NCBI GenBank assembly: GCA_023423975.1
Contig: JAFAEO010000066.1
Location: forward strand, 111,171 to 175,170
Source: Pseudomonadota bacterium
Lineage (GTDB): Bacteria; Pseudomonadota; Gammaproteobacteria; Burkholderiales; Burkholderiaceae_B
Direction: 5' to 3'
Length of the DNA stretch: 64,000 nucleotides
Position numbers and translations under genes: made by a program. The notes beneath the pieces are model-generated. The model made no database searches, was not told where the DNA came from, and was given only the letters and a program-made list of their open reading frames with translations. This document shows, one piece after another, positions 36,561-45,593 of this stretch; position 1 is the first letter of the stretch; every line of letters starts with the position of its first letter.

Positions 36561-37547
36561 CTATTTGGCCGTGATATTGTTTTCTTTGATAAGCGTGGCA
36601 ATCTTGCTGGTTTCAGATGTGATGAAGTCTGCAAGGGCCTGCGAAGTTCCGCCGGCAATATCGACACCCAGGTCGGTGAATTTCTTCTGGATTTCAGGAT
36701 CTTTGAATGCGGCATTGAAGGCTGCATTCAACTTGCTTATGTTTTCCGGTGGCGTGCCGGCAGGCGCGAGCAGGCCAAACCAGGGCGTAATCAGCATATT
36801 TGGGTAACCCGCCTGGGCAAAGGTAGGCACGTCGGGAATCGCAGCAGAGCGTTCCTTGCTGGCCACCGCAAGCGCATTCAGGCGGCCCGCCTTGATGCTT
36901 GCCAGTGAAGCAGGCAGGTTGTCGAAGTACATGTCGACCTGGCCGCCCAACAAGTCGCCGGCGACCTGACCGGCTCCTTTATAGGGAATATGAGCAATAT
37001 CGATACCGGCCTCGCGCTTGAGCATTTCAATGCCAATATGGGCAGAGCCGCCGATGCCTGACGATGCGGCATTGATTTTGCCGGGGTGTGCCTTGGCATA
37101 GCTCACGAAATCCTGCGCGGTCTTTGCGGGTATGTTTTTCGGATTGGTTACCAGCACGCTGGGAACGGTGCCGACCATCACCACAGGCGCAAATTGCGTT
37201 TCGATATTATAAGGCGCCGGTTTATACAGCGAGGGAGCAACCGCACAGCCATAGGCGCACATCACAAGTGTGTATCCGTCGTTTTTTGATCGGGCCGCTG
37301 CCTGTATACCTATAGATCCGCCGGCGCCTGCCTTATTTTCCACGACAATGGTTTGTTTTAGTTGTGCTGACGCTTTCTCGCCCATGATGCGGGCAAGAAT
37401 GTCGGGCGTACCTCCCGCAGGGAAGGGGACGATGATGGTAATGGTGCGCGCAGGAAATGATTCAGCCCTGGCCTGATTGACGGCAAGCGCCGAGGCAACA
37501 AGTGCAGTTGCAATTGTGATGGCATTTTTGCCTGTAATGGGTCTCAT
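36561..37547 (-). CDS. Bug-type tripartite tricarboxylate transporter substrate-binding protein
   Basis: 328 residues. Sec signal peptide to about residue 28 (ALAVNQARAES), then FPARTITIIVPFPAGGTPD and NKAGAGGSIGIQAAARSKND, both standard in Bug receptors. First gene of an operon with the esterase and divergent from a LysR gene. Ligand unknown; the esterase may process the imported compound. Confidence 0.93.
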   Translation of the reverse strand: MRPITGKNAITIATALVASALAVNQARAESFPARTITIIVPFPAGGTPDILARIMGEKASAQLKQTIVVENKAGAGGSIGIQAAARSKNDGYTLVMCAYGCAVAPSLYKPAPYNIETQFAPVVMVGTVPSVLVTNPKNIPAKTAQDFVSYAKAHPGKINAASSGIGGSAHIGIEMLKREAGIDIAHIPYKGAGQVAGDLLGGQVDMYFDNLPASLASIKAGRLNALAVASKERSAAIPDVPTFAQAGYPNMLITPWFGLLAPAGTPPENISKLNAAFNAAFKDPEIQKKFTDLGVDIAGGTSQALADFITSETSKIATLIKENNITAK

Positions 37548-37707
37548 GTCTGGTTCCTTTGTGATCGTTCAAATTGGACAGCAGATGCCCCTGTTGCGGG
37601 GCTCGGAGGCGAACGGGGCCGCAAGCGGCCTAGTCAGGCTGATGCATCTGGCAGTGTTCAGGGCTTATTGTCGGAATCATTCTAACAATCCCGGTATTAT
37701 TTATATA

Positions 37708-37722
37708 ATGATTTATTATCAT
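37708..37722. promoter_or_regulatory. candidate LysR operator between the Bug and lysR genes
   Basis: ATGAT-TTATT-ATCAT, an interrupted palindrome containing the T-N11-A pattern of LysR-type sites. It lies in the 196-base divergent region, 22 bases before the chosen lysR start. Confidence 0.45.
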
Positions 37723-37743
37723 GATTTACATATCAAAAACGAT

Positions 37744-38697
37744 ATGGATAATTACCCATCACATCTGAAAAATCCGTTCCCGGCTTTGCGTCGGCTCAAT
37801 TTGAGCCTTTTGCTCACATTCGATTCGCTGATGCAGACACTAAGCGTGACCGAGTCGGCGCTCAGGCTACACAAAAGCCAGCCCGCCATCAGTCGCGAAT
37901 TGGCCCGCTTGCGCTTGCTGCTGGATGACCCGCTGTTCGTGGTGGTAAAAAAACGGCTGGTGCCGACCGAGCGCGCAATCGATCTGTATCGTGCATCACA
38001 TCAGGCCCTGACCGCACTGGAAATCGCCGCAGGCAGCGGGCAGCCGTTTAGTCCGGCGTCTCTTACCGGTGTGATCAGTGTTGGCGCTGCTGCCCATATT
38101 GAGTTACTGCTGGCCGCCCCATTGACTCTGGCCCTGCAGCAGGCAGCGCCGGGCCTCACTGTCCGCTTTCAGCCCGTACACGGCGATTTTGTGCCAGACG
38201 ATCTGGATTCAGACAGCATGGATCTGGCGATCGGATTGTTCCAGACGCCGGGTGCCCGGTTTCGACACAAAACGCTATTTGAGGATGAGCGGGTTTGTGT
38301 GGTCTCGTCAGCCCACCCACTGGCCCTGCGTGACCAATTGACCTTGGCCGATCTTGCGCAAGTCAAATGGCTGGCGTTCTCCCATATGTATGGCAGGCAG
38401 ACAAACTTTACCCGGGCGCTCAATGATATTGACTGTGAGATGCCCTTTACTGCCTATGTGTCCAACTTCGGGCTGGCTCCACATTTTCTTTTGGAAACAG
38501 ATTATGCAACCACAATGCCAAAGCGTATAGCCGGCAAGTACCAGCAATATTACGATCTTACGCAAATTCGCCTGCCCGAGGTGCTCAGGCAGGCGAATAT
38601 GGTGATGGTATGGAGCGAGAAAAACGAGTATTCGCAATTGAACCGGTGGCTGCGCGAAACAACGGATCACATTATTGCAGGATTGTCCGGGACTTAA
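37744..38697 (+). CDS. LysR family transcriptional regulator
   Basis: 317 residues from the ATG at 37744. N-terminal winged helix-turn-helix (about 15-75; TLSVTESALRLHKSQPAISR) and a periplasmic-binding-like effector domain (about 105-310). An ATG at 37708 would place the operator inside the gene. Divergent from the Bug-esterase pair and likely its activator. Confidence 0.9.
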   Translation: MDNYPSHLKNPFPALRRLNLSLLLTFDSLMQTLSVTESALRLHKSQPAISRELARLRLLLDDPLFVVVKKRLVPTERAIDLYRASHQALTALEIAAGSGQPFSPASLTGVISVGAAAHIELLLAAPLTLALQQAAPGLTVRFQPVHGDFVPDDLDSDSMDLAIGLFQTPGARFRHKTLFEDERVCVVSSAHPLALRDQLTLADLAQVKWLAFSHMYGRQTNFTRALNDIDCEMPFTAYVSNFGLAPHFLLETDYATTMPKRIAGKYQQYYDLTQIRLPEVLRQANMVMVWSEKNEYSQLNRWLRETTDHIIAGLSGT

Positions 38698-38749
38698 GAG
38701 ACACAAAGGCTGCTGTTGGCCTGTGCAAACCGGCTGCGACTTGTGTTTT

Positions 38750-39928
38750 TCAACTGGCGCAGGCAACCGGCATGACCGGCGCCCGTTCCCTGCGTATGGC
38801 GACCACTGCAATCAGCAGGCTGGCGATCGGCATCAATGTCGCCACATAGGGAATCCATGGCAGTCCGCCATCTTGCGCAATGACCATGCCGCCGGCCCAG
38901 GCGCCCAGCGCATTGCCCAGGTTGAAGGCGGCAATGTTCAGGCTGGAGACCAGGCTTTGGTCTGCATTGGTAATCTTGCCCAATACCCACATTTGCAATG
39001 GCGCAACGGTGCTGAAAGCCGCCACCCCAAACAGCCCGACCGCAATCACGGCAGCAATCTGATTCTGCAAGGCCCAGGGCATGAGCAGGAGCACCGCAGA
39101 CAGGGCAAGCAGACTCGCGATCACAGTCGTCTTGAGATACTTGTCAGCAAATTTGCCGCCCAGCAGATTGCCAATGACCAGGCCGACTCCGAACACAACC
39201 AGAATAGGCGAGAGCGCGGATTTATCAAAGCCGCTGATTTGCGTGAGCATCGGGGCGATATAGGTAAACACCGCGAACACGCCGGCAAACCCGAACACGG
39301 TTGTCATCAAGCCCGCAATCACGCTGCCATTGGCCAGACTGCGCACGCTGGCGCGCCAGTTGTGATCGGAGCCCTGCGCCCGGGTACCGGCCGGAACAAA
39401 ATGACGAATGACAAAAAATGACACAATGCCAATGAGTGTGACGGCCCAGAACGTCGCGCGCCATCCATACATCTGACCCAGAAACGTGCCGAATGGCACA
39501 CCCAGAATATTGGCGGCAGTCAACCCGGTAAACATGACAGCGATGGCCGAGGCCTGTTTGTCCCTGGCAACCAGCCGTGTTGCAACCACCGAGCCGACAC
39601 CGAAAAAGGTGCCATGTGCAAAGGAGGTGAGCACCCGGGCGAACAACAGGAACCAGTAATTGGGTGCAAGGGCGCAGGCTGCGTTACCCAGAATGAAAAT
39701 GACCATCAGAACCAGCAATGTGGTTTTGTGGGGCAGTCGTCCCGTGGCGATGGTAAAGATGGGCGCGCCCACCACAACACCAAGGGCATAGCCTGAAATC
39801 AACGTGCCGGCTGTCTGGACAGGGATCATCAGGTCGTTGCCTACTTCAAGCAACAAGCCCATGATCACAAACTCGGTTACGCCGATTCCAAAAGCGCCGG
39901 CCATTAATGCATAAACAGCAATAGGCAT
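38750..39928 (-). CDS. MFS transporter, arabinose-efflux (AraJ/YdhP-like) type
   Basis: 392 residues, twelve hydrophobic segments. MPIAVYALMAGAFGIGVTEF is the DHA1/AraJ start, ATGRLPHKTTLL replaces the classical loop 2-3 motif, and SFAHGTFFGVGSVVATRLV is family-typical. Preceded on the same strand by a LysR gene (145 bases), which may regulate it. Probably an exporter of sugars or drugs. Confidence 0.9.
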   Translation of the reverse strand: MPIAVYALMAGAFGIGVTEFVIMGLLLEVGNDLMIPVQTAGTLISGYALGVVVGAPIFTIATGRLPHKTTLLVLMVIFILGNAACALAPNYWFLLFARVLTSFAHGTFFGVGSVVATRLVARDKQASAIAVMFTGLTAANILGVPFGTFLGQMYGWRATFWAVTLIGIVSFFVIRHFVPAGTRAQGSDHNWRASVRSLANGSVIAGLMTTVFGFAGVFAVFTYIAPMLTQISGFDKSALSPILVVFGVGLVIGNLLGGKFADKYLKTTVIASLLALSAVLLLMPWALQNQIAAVIAVGLFGVAAFSTVAPLQMWVLGKITNADQSLVSSLNIAAFNLGNALGAWAGGMVIAQDGGLPWIPYVATLMPIASLLIAVVAIRRERAPVMPVACAS

Positions 39929-40073
39929 GATAATTCCCGATAGGTAGATGAAAGCAGGCTTATTATTGCCTGCTCGAACCGGGGGAAACAGCCTGTTTGC
40001 GGCAAATGATTTGTGCGCAGGATTCACGAATTGCCGGTTTGGCTATGGCAGCGCGGCAACGGTGTTGCTGCGT

Positions 40074-40982
40074 TTAGCGCAGAACGGTATGTTCGCTCAG
40101 AAAGTCCAGAAAAACGGCGACCCGACGCGGCATAAGGTCGCGCTTACCCATGAAGACTGCGTAGAACGACTCAGACTCGTGGCTGTTGTATTGCTCCAGC
40201 ACCTGGATCAGTGCGCCACTTTTCAGCTCCTTATCCACGATGAACCGGGTCAGGCGTGCCAATCCAGCCCCTTGCATTGCCAGATGCTTGAGCGAAATCC
40301 CGTTGTTGACCTTGACCTGCGCATCTATGCTGACCTGCAGCGCCTGACCGTCTTTTTCCATGCGCCAACCGCGAAACGAACGCGACAGGTTCAAATCGAG
40401 CTTGTGATAGCGCGTCAAGTCTTCGGGTTGTTTTGGTGTGCCATGCTTTTGCAGATAGGCGGGTGCTGCGACGATGAGGCGCGGCGATTGCCCCAGCTTG
40501 CGGGCATAAAGATCGGAGTCCTTCAACTGGCCGGCGCGAATGGCAACATCAACACGCGCATCGTACATATCTACCACGTCGTCGGTCAGGTCAATATTCA
40601 GTGTGATGTCTGGAAATTTCGTCTGAAATAAAGGAACCAGCGGCAACAGGATCAGTTCACCGAATGGGACATTGGTATTGATGCGCAGGGGCCCCGACGG
40701 CAGGGCGTCCTGTGCCATGCCCGCTTCGATGTCGTCCAGCTCCGAGAGCAGGCATTTGCTGCGATGAAAAAAAGACTCGCCGGCCGGCGTAAGCGATAGC
40801 TTGCGCGTGGAACGGTTCAGCAACGTCACCCGCAGACGCGCCTCCAGTCTGGCAACCGCCTTGGATACCGCCGAAGGGCTCATGCAGAAGTGGCGGGCGG
40901 CCAGCGAGAAGCTGCCCGATTCGATGGTGGCTACAAACAATTCCATTTCAACAAGCTTATTGCCCTTGGGTGCAGATGACAT
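40074..40982 (-). CDS. LysR family transcriptional regulator
   Basis: 302 residues. Helix-turn-helix at about 10-70 (SFSLAARHFCMSPSAVSKAV), then a LysR substrate-binding domain to the end. It belongs to the CrgA/AaeR-like group (NRSTRKLSLTPAGESFF). It lies upstream of the MFS gene on the same strand and divergent from the SGNH hydrolase gene (125 bases), so either may be its target. Confidence 0.9.
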   Translation of the reverse strand: MSSAPKGNKLVEMELFVATIESGSFSLAARHFCMSPSAVSKAVARLEARLRVTLLNRSTRKLSLTPAGESFFHRSKCLLSELDDIEAGMAQDALPSGPLRINTNVPFGELILLPLVPLFQTKFPDITLNIDLTDDVVDMYDARVDVAIRAGQLKDSDLYARKLGQSPRLIVAAPAYLQKHGTPKQPEDLTRYHKLDLNLSRSFRGWRMEKDGQALQVSIDAQVKVNNGISLKHLAMQGAGLARLTRFIVDKELKSGALIQVLEQYNSHESESFYAVFMGKRDLMPRRVAVFLDFLSEHTVLR

Positions 40983-41107
40983 ATGAATATTATTCACAAA
41001 TGTTGTGATTGCTGGTGTCTGGATTGTAAAGCATGTGCACTGCATACTGCATTCACTTACTGTTGCCCTTATCCATCGCATTCGTTGTGCACACACAGGA
41101 GACTCCA

Positions 41108-42346
41108 TTGAAATCAACGCACTATATACTGCTGGCGGGCTTTTTGAGCCTTATTACCTTTACCGCGCAGGCACGGCAATGGGTGGCAAGCTGGCAGGCG
41201 AGCCCGCAACCGGTTTGGGTAAAGGATTTTGCTTTTCCCACCGGCATCCCGCAAGCGATACAGGACGCGACGTTTACTCAGAATGTCATGATCAGCCGTG
41301 GCGGCAAGCGTTTGCGTCTGGTGATCTCCAATCGCTACGGCATGGCGCCGCTGGTCGTGGCGCAAACCACGGTAAGTCGCAAGACGGGCAAGAAAGGATT
41401 GACCGATGCTCCAAAAACCGTAAATTTCAGCGGACAGGCGGCAGTGACCATTGCTCCCGGCCAGCAGGCTATATCTGATCCGCTGGATATGCCGGTAGCG
41501 GATCTGCAGCAGTTGCAAATTGCGCACTATGTGAAAGCCAAAACGGCATTAGAGACGTTTCACTGGGATGGGCGCCAGCAGGCAGTGTTTCGCCAGGGAA
41601 ACCAGACGCAAAAGCCGATGTTGGCCGCTGACCGAGTTTTGCATCGTACGCAGGCCAGGGTTTTTCTGACTCGCATCGACACGGAAAGCGTATCGCCGAC
41701 CTGTGCCGTGGCTGTGCTGGGCGACTCCATTACCGATGGCAATGGTGTGCCGATAGACTCCAACACGCGCGTGACAGACTATATGGCCGACACGCTGCAT
41801 TCGGCCGGGATTGGGGTGATCAATGCCGGCATTTCGGGTGCGCGCCTGCTTGGCGACAAAATGGGAGAGAACGCCATGGCGCGTATTTCACATGATGTTT
41901 TTGATGCGCCGGGCGTGACAACCCTGGTGCTTTTTATCGGCATCAATGACATCAGCTGGCCTGGAACCGCGTTTGCACCAACTCAGACGATGCCTTCGCT
42001 AAGCTCACTGCAGGCGGGATATCGCAAGCTGACAGCGCTGGCCAAAAGCAGAGGGCTGCGCGTCATTGGCGTGACGCTGGCACCATTTGGCGGTGCATTG
42101 GCCGGCACGCCGCTGGACAATTACTACGATGACGACAAGAACCGTCTGCGCCTGGCGGTCAATGCATGGATACGTGATGCCGGGGTTTTTGATGCGGTGG
42201 TTGATGCCGACAGCTTGCTGCAGGATCGGCATGATGTTACAAAACTGGATGCGCGTTACGACTCGGGTGACCACCTGCATCCCGGCCCGGTCGGCAATGC
42301 GGTGCTGGCGCAGGCTATTGTGGGGCAGGTTCGATCCTGTCGATAG
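41108..42346 (+). CDS. secreted SGNH/GDSL-family hydrolase
   Basis: 412 residues from a TTG start. TTG at 41108 is preferred over the ATG at 41033 because AGGAG lies 6 bases before it and because a clean signal peptide begins there (MKSTHYILLAGFLSLITFTA, cleavage near AQA-RQW). Block I AVLGDSITDGNG holds the catalytic Ser, GINDISWPG is block III, and DHLHPGPVGN block V with Asp and His. SGNH esterases of this kind act on acetylated sugars or lipids outside the cytoplasm; the substrate is unknown. Confidence 0.87.
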   Translation: MKSTHYILLAGFLSLITFTAQARQWVASWQASPQPVWVKDFAFPTGIPQAIQDATFTQNVMISRGGKRLRLVISNRYGMAPLVVAQTTVSRKTGKKGLTDAPKTVNFSGQAAVTIAPGQQAISDPLDMPVADLQQLQIAHYVKAKTALETFHWDGRQQAVFRQGNQTQKPMLAADRVLHRTQARVFLTRIDTESVSPTCAVAVLGDSITDGNGVPIDSNTRVTDYMADTLHSAGIGVINAGISGARLLGDKMGENAMARISHDVFDAPGVTTLVLFIGINDISWPGTAFAPTQTMPSLSSLQAGYRKLTALAKSRGLRVIGVTLAPFGGALAGTPLDNYYDDDKNRLRLAVNAWIRDAGVFDAVVDADSLLQDRHDVTKLDARYDSGDHLHPGPVGNAVLAQAIVGQVRSCR

Positions 42347-42557
42347 TCAGATGCTGCACGTTGTATTTCAGACTCGTTGAGCTAAGACATATTGTCCTAT
42401 ATATTGCGGGGCCTGTCAGTTTGCCCGTAAAGCAAAGTACAATAATGCAACTGTAATATGAGTAGTAAAAATATGGGCTCGCTGGTTACTGGCGGAATTA
42501 CCATAACAGCAGATGTCCATACCGTGTGCGTATGTTTCAATCCTCCAGGAGCAGCAA

Positions 42558-44003
42558 ATGGAGCTGGACACTCTGACTCTGGCCCGAATACAGTTCGGGT
42601 TCACGATTTCTTTTCATATTATTTTCCCTGCCATTACGATCGGGCTGGCCAGTTATATGGCGGTGCTCGAAGGCTTATGGCTCAAGACATCCAATACAGT
42701 TTATCGAGACCTGTACCACTTCTGGTTGCGCGTGTTTGCGATCAACTTTGGCATGGGCGTGGTGTCCGGCCTGGTGATGGCCTACCAGTTTGGTACCAAC
42801 TGGAGTTATTTTTCCGATTTTGCCGGCGGCGTGACCGGGCCGTTGCTTACCTATGAAGTATTGACCGCGTTCTTTCTTGAGGCGGGTTTTCTGGGTGTAA
42901 TGATGTTCGGCTGGCACAGGGTAGGACCACGGCTGCATTGGTGTTCCACCATTCTTGTTGCGGTCGGAACGCTCATTTCGGCCACCTGGATTCTGGCCTC
43001 CAACAGCTGGATGCAGACTCCGCAGGGCTACGAAATCATCGATAGCCGCGTGGTACCGGTCGACTGGTTCGCCGTGATATTCAATCCTTCTTTCCCCTAT
43101 CGCCTGATCCACATGGTTATCGCGGCGTTTCTTGCCACCGCGTTGATCGTGGGTGCGGTTGCCGCCTGGCACATGTTGCGTCGGAATGCGCAGCCAGCAG
43201 TCAAAAAGATGTACTCCATGGCGATGTGGATGCTGCTGGTGGTGGCACCGATTCAAATTCTGGTTGGCGATTTGCATGGTCTGAATACGCTTGAACACCA
43301 GCCGGCCAAACTGGCGGCGATGGAAGGGCATTGGGAAAACGGACCGGATGGCGAGGGCGTGCCATTGGTGCTGTTTGGCTGGCCCGATATGGAGCGGGAA
43401 GAGACGCGCTTCAAAGTGGAAGTGCCGCGTCTGGGCAGCCTGATCCTGACGCACAGCCTGGATGGGAAAATTCCGGCACTCAAGGAATTTGCGCCTGAAG
43501 ACCGGCCCAACTCCACGATCGTATTCTGGACATTCAGGATCATGGTGGGGCTTGGCATGCTGATGCTGTTGCTGGGTGTATGGGCAGTGTATGCGCGCTG
43601 GAAAGACAGGCTGTACGACAGCCCGGTGCTGCATCGTTTTTCGGTGTGTATGGGATTGAGCGGTCTGGTCGCGATACTGGCCGGCTGGTACACGACCGAA
43701 ATAGGACGCCAGCCGTGGGTTGTCTATAACGTTATGCGTACGGCCGATGCCGTTACGCCGCACAGTCCGCTGGAACTGGGCATTACGCTGATCTTGTTTA
43801 TTGTGGTGTATTTCGTGCTGTTCGGAGCGGGAGTCGTCTATATGCTGCACATTATGGCCCAGGGACCGCAACCGACCCCTCATTTGGAAATTGATGGTGG
43901 AGGTCCGGGTGAGGGGCGCACACCGGCAAGACCGCTGTCGGCAGCCACCAATACCGATGAAGAGTCGAGCACACCAATACAAGGAGACCGTCATGGGAAT
44001 TGA
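42558..44003 (+). CDS. cydA: cytochrome bd-type quinol oxidase subunit I (short Q-loop, CioA-like)
   Basis: 481 residues, shorter than E. coli CydA (522) because the Q-loop is compact, as in cyanide-insensitive oxidases. The haem-ligand His lies in FGFTISFHIIFPAIT (about residue 20), a second His in FPYRLIHMVIAAF, and GWYTTEIGRQPWVVYNVM is the conserved quinol-site segment. Membrane protein that oxidises ubiquinol and reduces oxygen at high affinity. AGGAG 6 bases before the ATG. The last 11 bases overlap cydB. Confidence 0.95.
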   Translation: MELDTLTLARIQFGFTISFHIIFPAITIGLASYMAVLEGLWLKTSNTVYRDLYHFWLRVFAINFGMGVVSGLVMAYQFGTNWSYFSDFAGGVTGPLLTYEVLTAFFLEAGFLGVMMFGWHRVGPRLHWCSTILVAVGTLISATWILASNSWMQTPQGYEIIDSRVVPVDWFAVIFNPSFPYRLIHMVIAAFLATALIVGAVAAWHMLRRNAQPAVKKMYSMAMWMLLVVAPIQILVGDLHGLNTLEHQPAKLAAMEGHWENGPDGEGVPLVLFGWPDMEREETRFKVEVPRLGSLILTHSLDGKIPALKEFAPEDRPNSTIVFWTFRIMVGLGMLMLLLGVWAVYARWKDRLYDSPVLHRFSVCMGLSGLVAILAGWYTTEIGRQPWVVYNVMRTADAVTPHSPLELGITLILFIVVYFVLFGAGVVYMLHIMAQGPQPTPHLEIDGGGPGEGRTPARPLSAATNTDEESSTPIQGDRHGN

Positions 44004-45000
44004 TATTTCGCTCTTGTGGGCTGTGATTATCCTTTTCGGAATCATGATGTATGTGATTATGGACGGGTTCGACCTGGGCATCGGGATTTTGTTTCCGCTC
44101 ATGCCTCGCCGTGCAGACCGTGACGTGATGATGAACACTGTTGCCCCGGTCTGGGACGGCAACGAGACCTGGCTGGTGTTGGGCGGCGCCGGTCTGATGG
44201 CCGCCTTTCCGCTGGCTTATGCCGTGATTCTGAGTGCATTTGCCATGCCGCTGATTCTGATGCTGCTCGCGCTGATTTTCCGCGGCGTGGCGTTCGAGTT
44301 TCGCTTCCGGGCCAGCGATGCGCGTCGTCGCTGGTGGGACGCCGCTTTTATTGGCGGTTCTGTACTGGCCACTTTCTTCCAGGGCGTGACCCTGGGGGCG
44401 TATATTGACGGCATCACAGTTGTGAATCGCGCCTATGCCGGCGGGGCGTTGGACTGGCTCACGCCGTTTTCCGTGTTCACCGGCATCGGGCTGATTGTTG
44501 CCTATGCGTTGCTGGGTTGCACCTGGCTTGTGCTCAAGACAGACGGGCCGTTGCAGCAACGGATGATTGAACTGGCCAGGCCGCTGACCCTGGTGTTGCT
44601 GGTTATCATTGGTATTCTGAGTATCTGGACGCCAATGAGCAATACGCTTATCTACGAGCGCTGGTTTACCTTGCCAAATCTGTTCTGGTTTGCACCAGTT
44701 CCCATTCTGGTGATCCTGGTAAGCTGGGGGCTGATACGCAGCCTGAATCACAATCCGCATGCCGAGCCGTTTATTTTTACCCTGTGTATGGTATTTCTGG
44801 GTTATAGCGGACTGGGCATCAGTGTCTGGCCCAATATCATTCCACCCGATATTTCCATCTGGGATGCCGCCGGTCCGCCGGAAAGCCAGGGGTTCGCACT
44901 GGTGGGTGCGCTCTTCATTATTCCGTTTATTCTCATGTACACCTCCTGGGCCTACTATGTGTTTCGTGGCAAAGTGACGGCAGATGCGGGCTATCACTAG
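43993..45000 (+). CDS. cydB: cytochrome bd-type quinol oxidase subunit II
   Basis: 335 residues with about eight to nine membrane helices. MMYVIMDGFDLGIGILFP at residue 15 and VAPVWDGNETWLVLGGAGL at about 50 are invariant CydB motifs. It overlaps cydA and precedes a small DUF2474 gene by 93 bases. Confidence 0.95.
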   Translation: MGIDISLLWAVIILFGIMMYVIMDGFDLGIGILFPLMPRRADRDVMMNTVAPVWDGNETWLVLGGAGLMAAFPLAYAVILSAFAMPLILMLLALIFRGVAFEFRFRASDARRRWWDAAFIGGSVLATFFQGVTLGAYIDGITVVNRAYAGGALDWLTPFSVFTGIGLIVAYALLGCTWLVLKTDGPLQQRMIELARPLTLVLLVIIGILSIWTPMSNTLIYERWFTLPNLFWFAPVPILVILVSWGLIRSLNHNPHAEPFIFTLCMVFLGYSGLGISVWPNIIPPDISIWDAAGPPESQGFALVGALFIIPFILMYTSWAYYVFRGKVTADAGYH

Positions 45001-45093
45001 AGGCGTGAGCCGCGGGCAGAGGCATACCGGACTGCCGGCGGCAGTTACCACATTCATAGCTACAGGCGCATATTACATTTGGGATCACGCGAT

Positions 45094-45249
45094 ATGACAC
45101 AGCAGGAAACCAAACGCGCTGGCACCACTACAAGCAAACGCAGTCGCTGGTTATGGTTCGTCGGATTGTGGCTGGCCGGAACCGTGGCGCTATTGCTGGC
45201 GGCCTATCTGCTACGCGGCATTATGTCCGCCGTGGGCATGACCTCCTGA
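45094..45249 (+). CDS. DUF2474 small membrane subunit of the bd-type oxidase
   Basis: 51 residues: a basic start (MTQQETKRAGTTTSKRSR) and one hydrophobic helix of about 22 residues (FVGLWLAGTVALLLAAYLL). DUF2474 proteins follow cydAB of the CIO type and are analogous to CydX, which stabilises the haems. Position and composition fit well. There is a weak GGGA about 13 bases upstream. Confidence 0.82.
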   Translation: MTQQETKRAGTTTSKRSRWLWFVGLWLAGTVALLLAAYLLRGIMSAVGMTS

Positions 45250-45254
45250 AAGAG

Positions 45255-45277
45255 CAGGCGCGGCTTTATCGCGCCTG
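45255..45277 (+). other. stem-loop after the DUF2474 gene
   Basis: CAGGCGCG (45255-45262) pairs with CGCGCCTG (45270-45277) around a 7-base loop, six bases after the stop. It lacks a T-run and may protect the transcript end or act with the downstream terminator. Confidence 0.55.
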
Positions 45278-45334
45278 TCTGCAAATCCACGTTTTCATTC
45301 TGTAATCCGACCATCAAAAGAAGTCACCATATAA

Positions 45335-45359
45335 AGTCACCATTTGATGGTGGCTTTTT
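45335..45359 (+). terminator. Rho-independent terminator of the cydAB operon
   Basis: AGTCACCAT (45335-45343) and ATGGTGGCT (45347-45355) form a 9-bp stem with one G-T pair and a TTG loop, running into a five-T tract (45355-45359). Confidence 0.75.
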
Positions 45360-45451
45360 GCTGCGTGAACGTCAGGCCAGTTGTCAGGTCGCGATATTTT
45401 GTTGCAGAAACGTCACTTGTTGCACCTCGGCGTTCAGCAACTCTAGTTCCT

Positions 45452-45465
45452 TTGATATCCGTCAA
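45452..45465 (+). promoter_or_regulatory. FNR/Dnr-type box upstream of nirK
   Basis: TTGATATCCGTCAA matches TTGAT-N4-ATCAA at 9 of 10 specified bases. It is centred about 135 bases before the nirK start. Anaerobic or nitric-oxide control by FNR, Dnr or NnrR is usual for nirK. Confidence 0.6.
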
Positions 45466-45593
45466 TCAATGTGTTCAGAACGATGCTTCACCATGGCGCC
45501 GCGTACATAGAATATCGATGAAGGGGCGCCATTAATTCATAAGCAGCATTAAGAGGTTGAGCTGCAGTGGCACTCCGATAACCGGAGAAGTCT

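Larger units (their letters stand above)
45250..45593. other. 344-base gap between the bd oxidase and nirK
   Basis: Holds a hairpin (45255-45277), a terminator (45335-45359), the direct repeat AAGTCACCAT at 45321 and 45334, and an FNR/Dnr-like box (45452-45465). I see no gene in it. Confidence 0.6.

Noticed and set aside
36509..36727. N-terminal extension of the esterase gene
   Set aside because: Overlaps the end of the Bug gene and lacks family sequence; the start at 36508 fits better.
42675..45057. Two long minus-strand frames opposite cydA and cydB
   Set aside because: His/Gln/Arg-rich composition typical of antisense reading of membrane-protein genes; no ribosome sites.
45255..45277. 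Stem-loop as the main terminator of the cydAB operon
   Set aside because: No T-run follows; the hairpin at 45335-45359 with five T is the better candidate.
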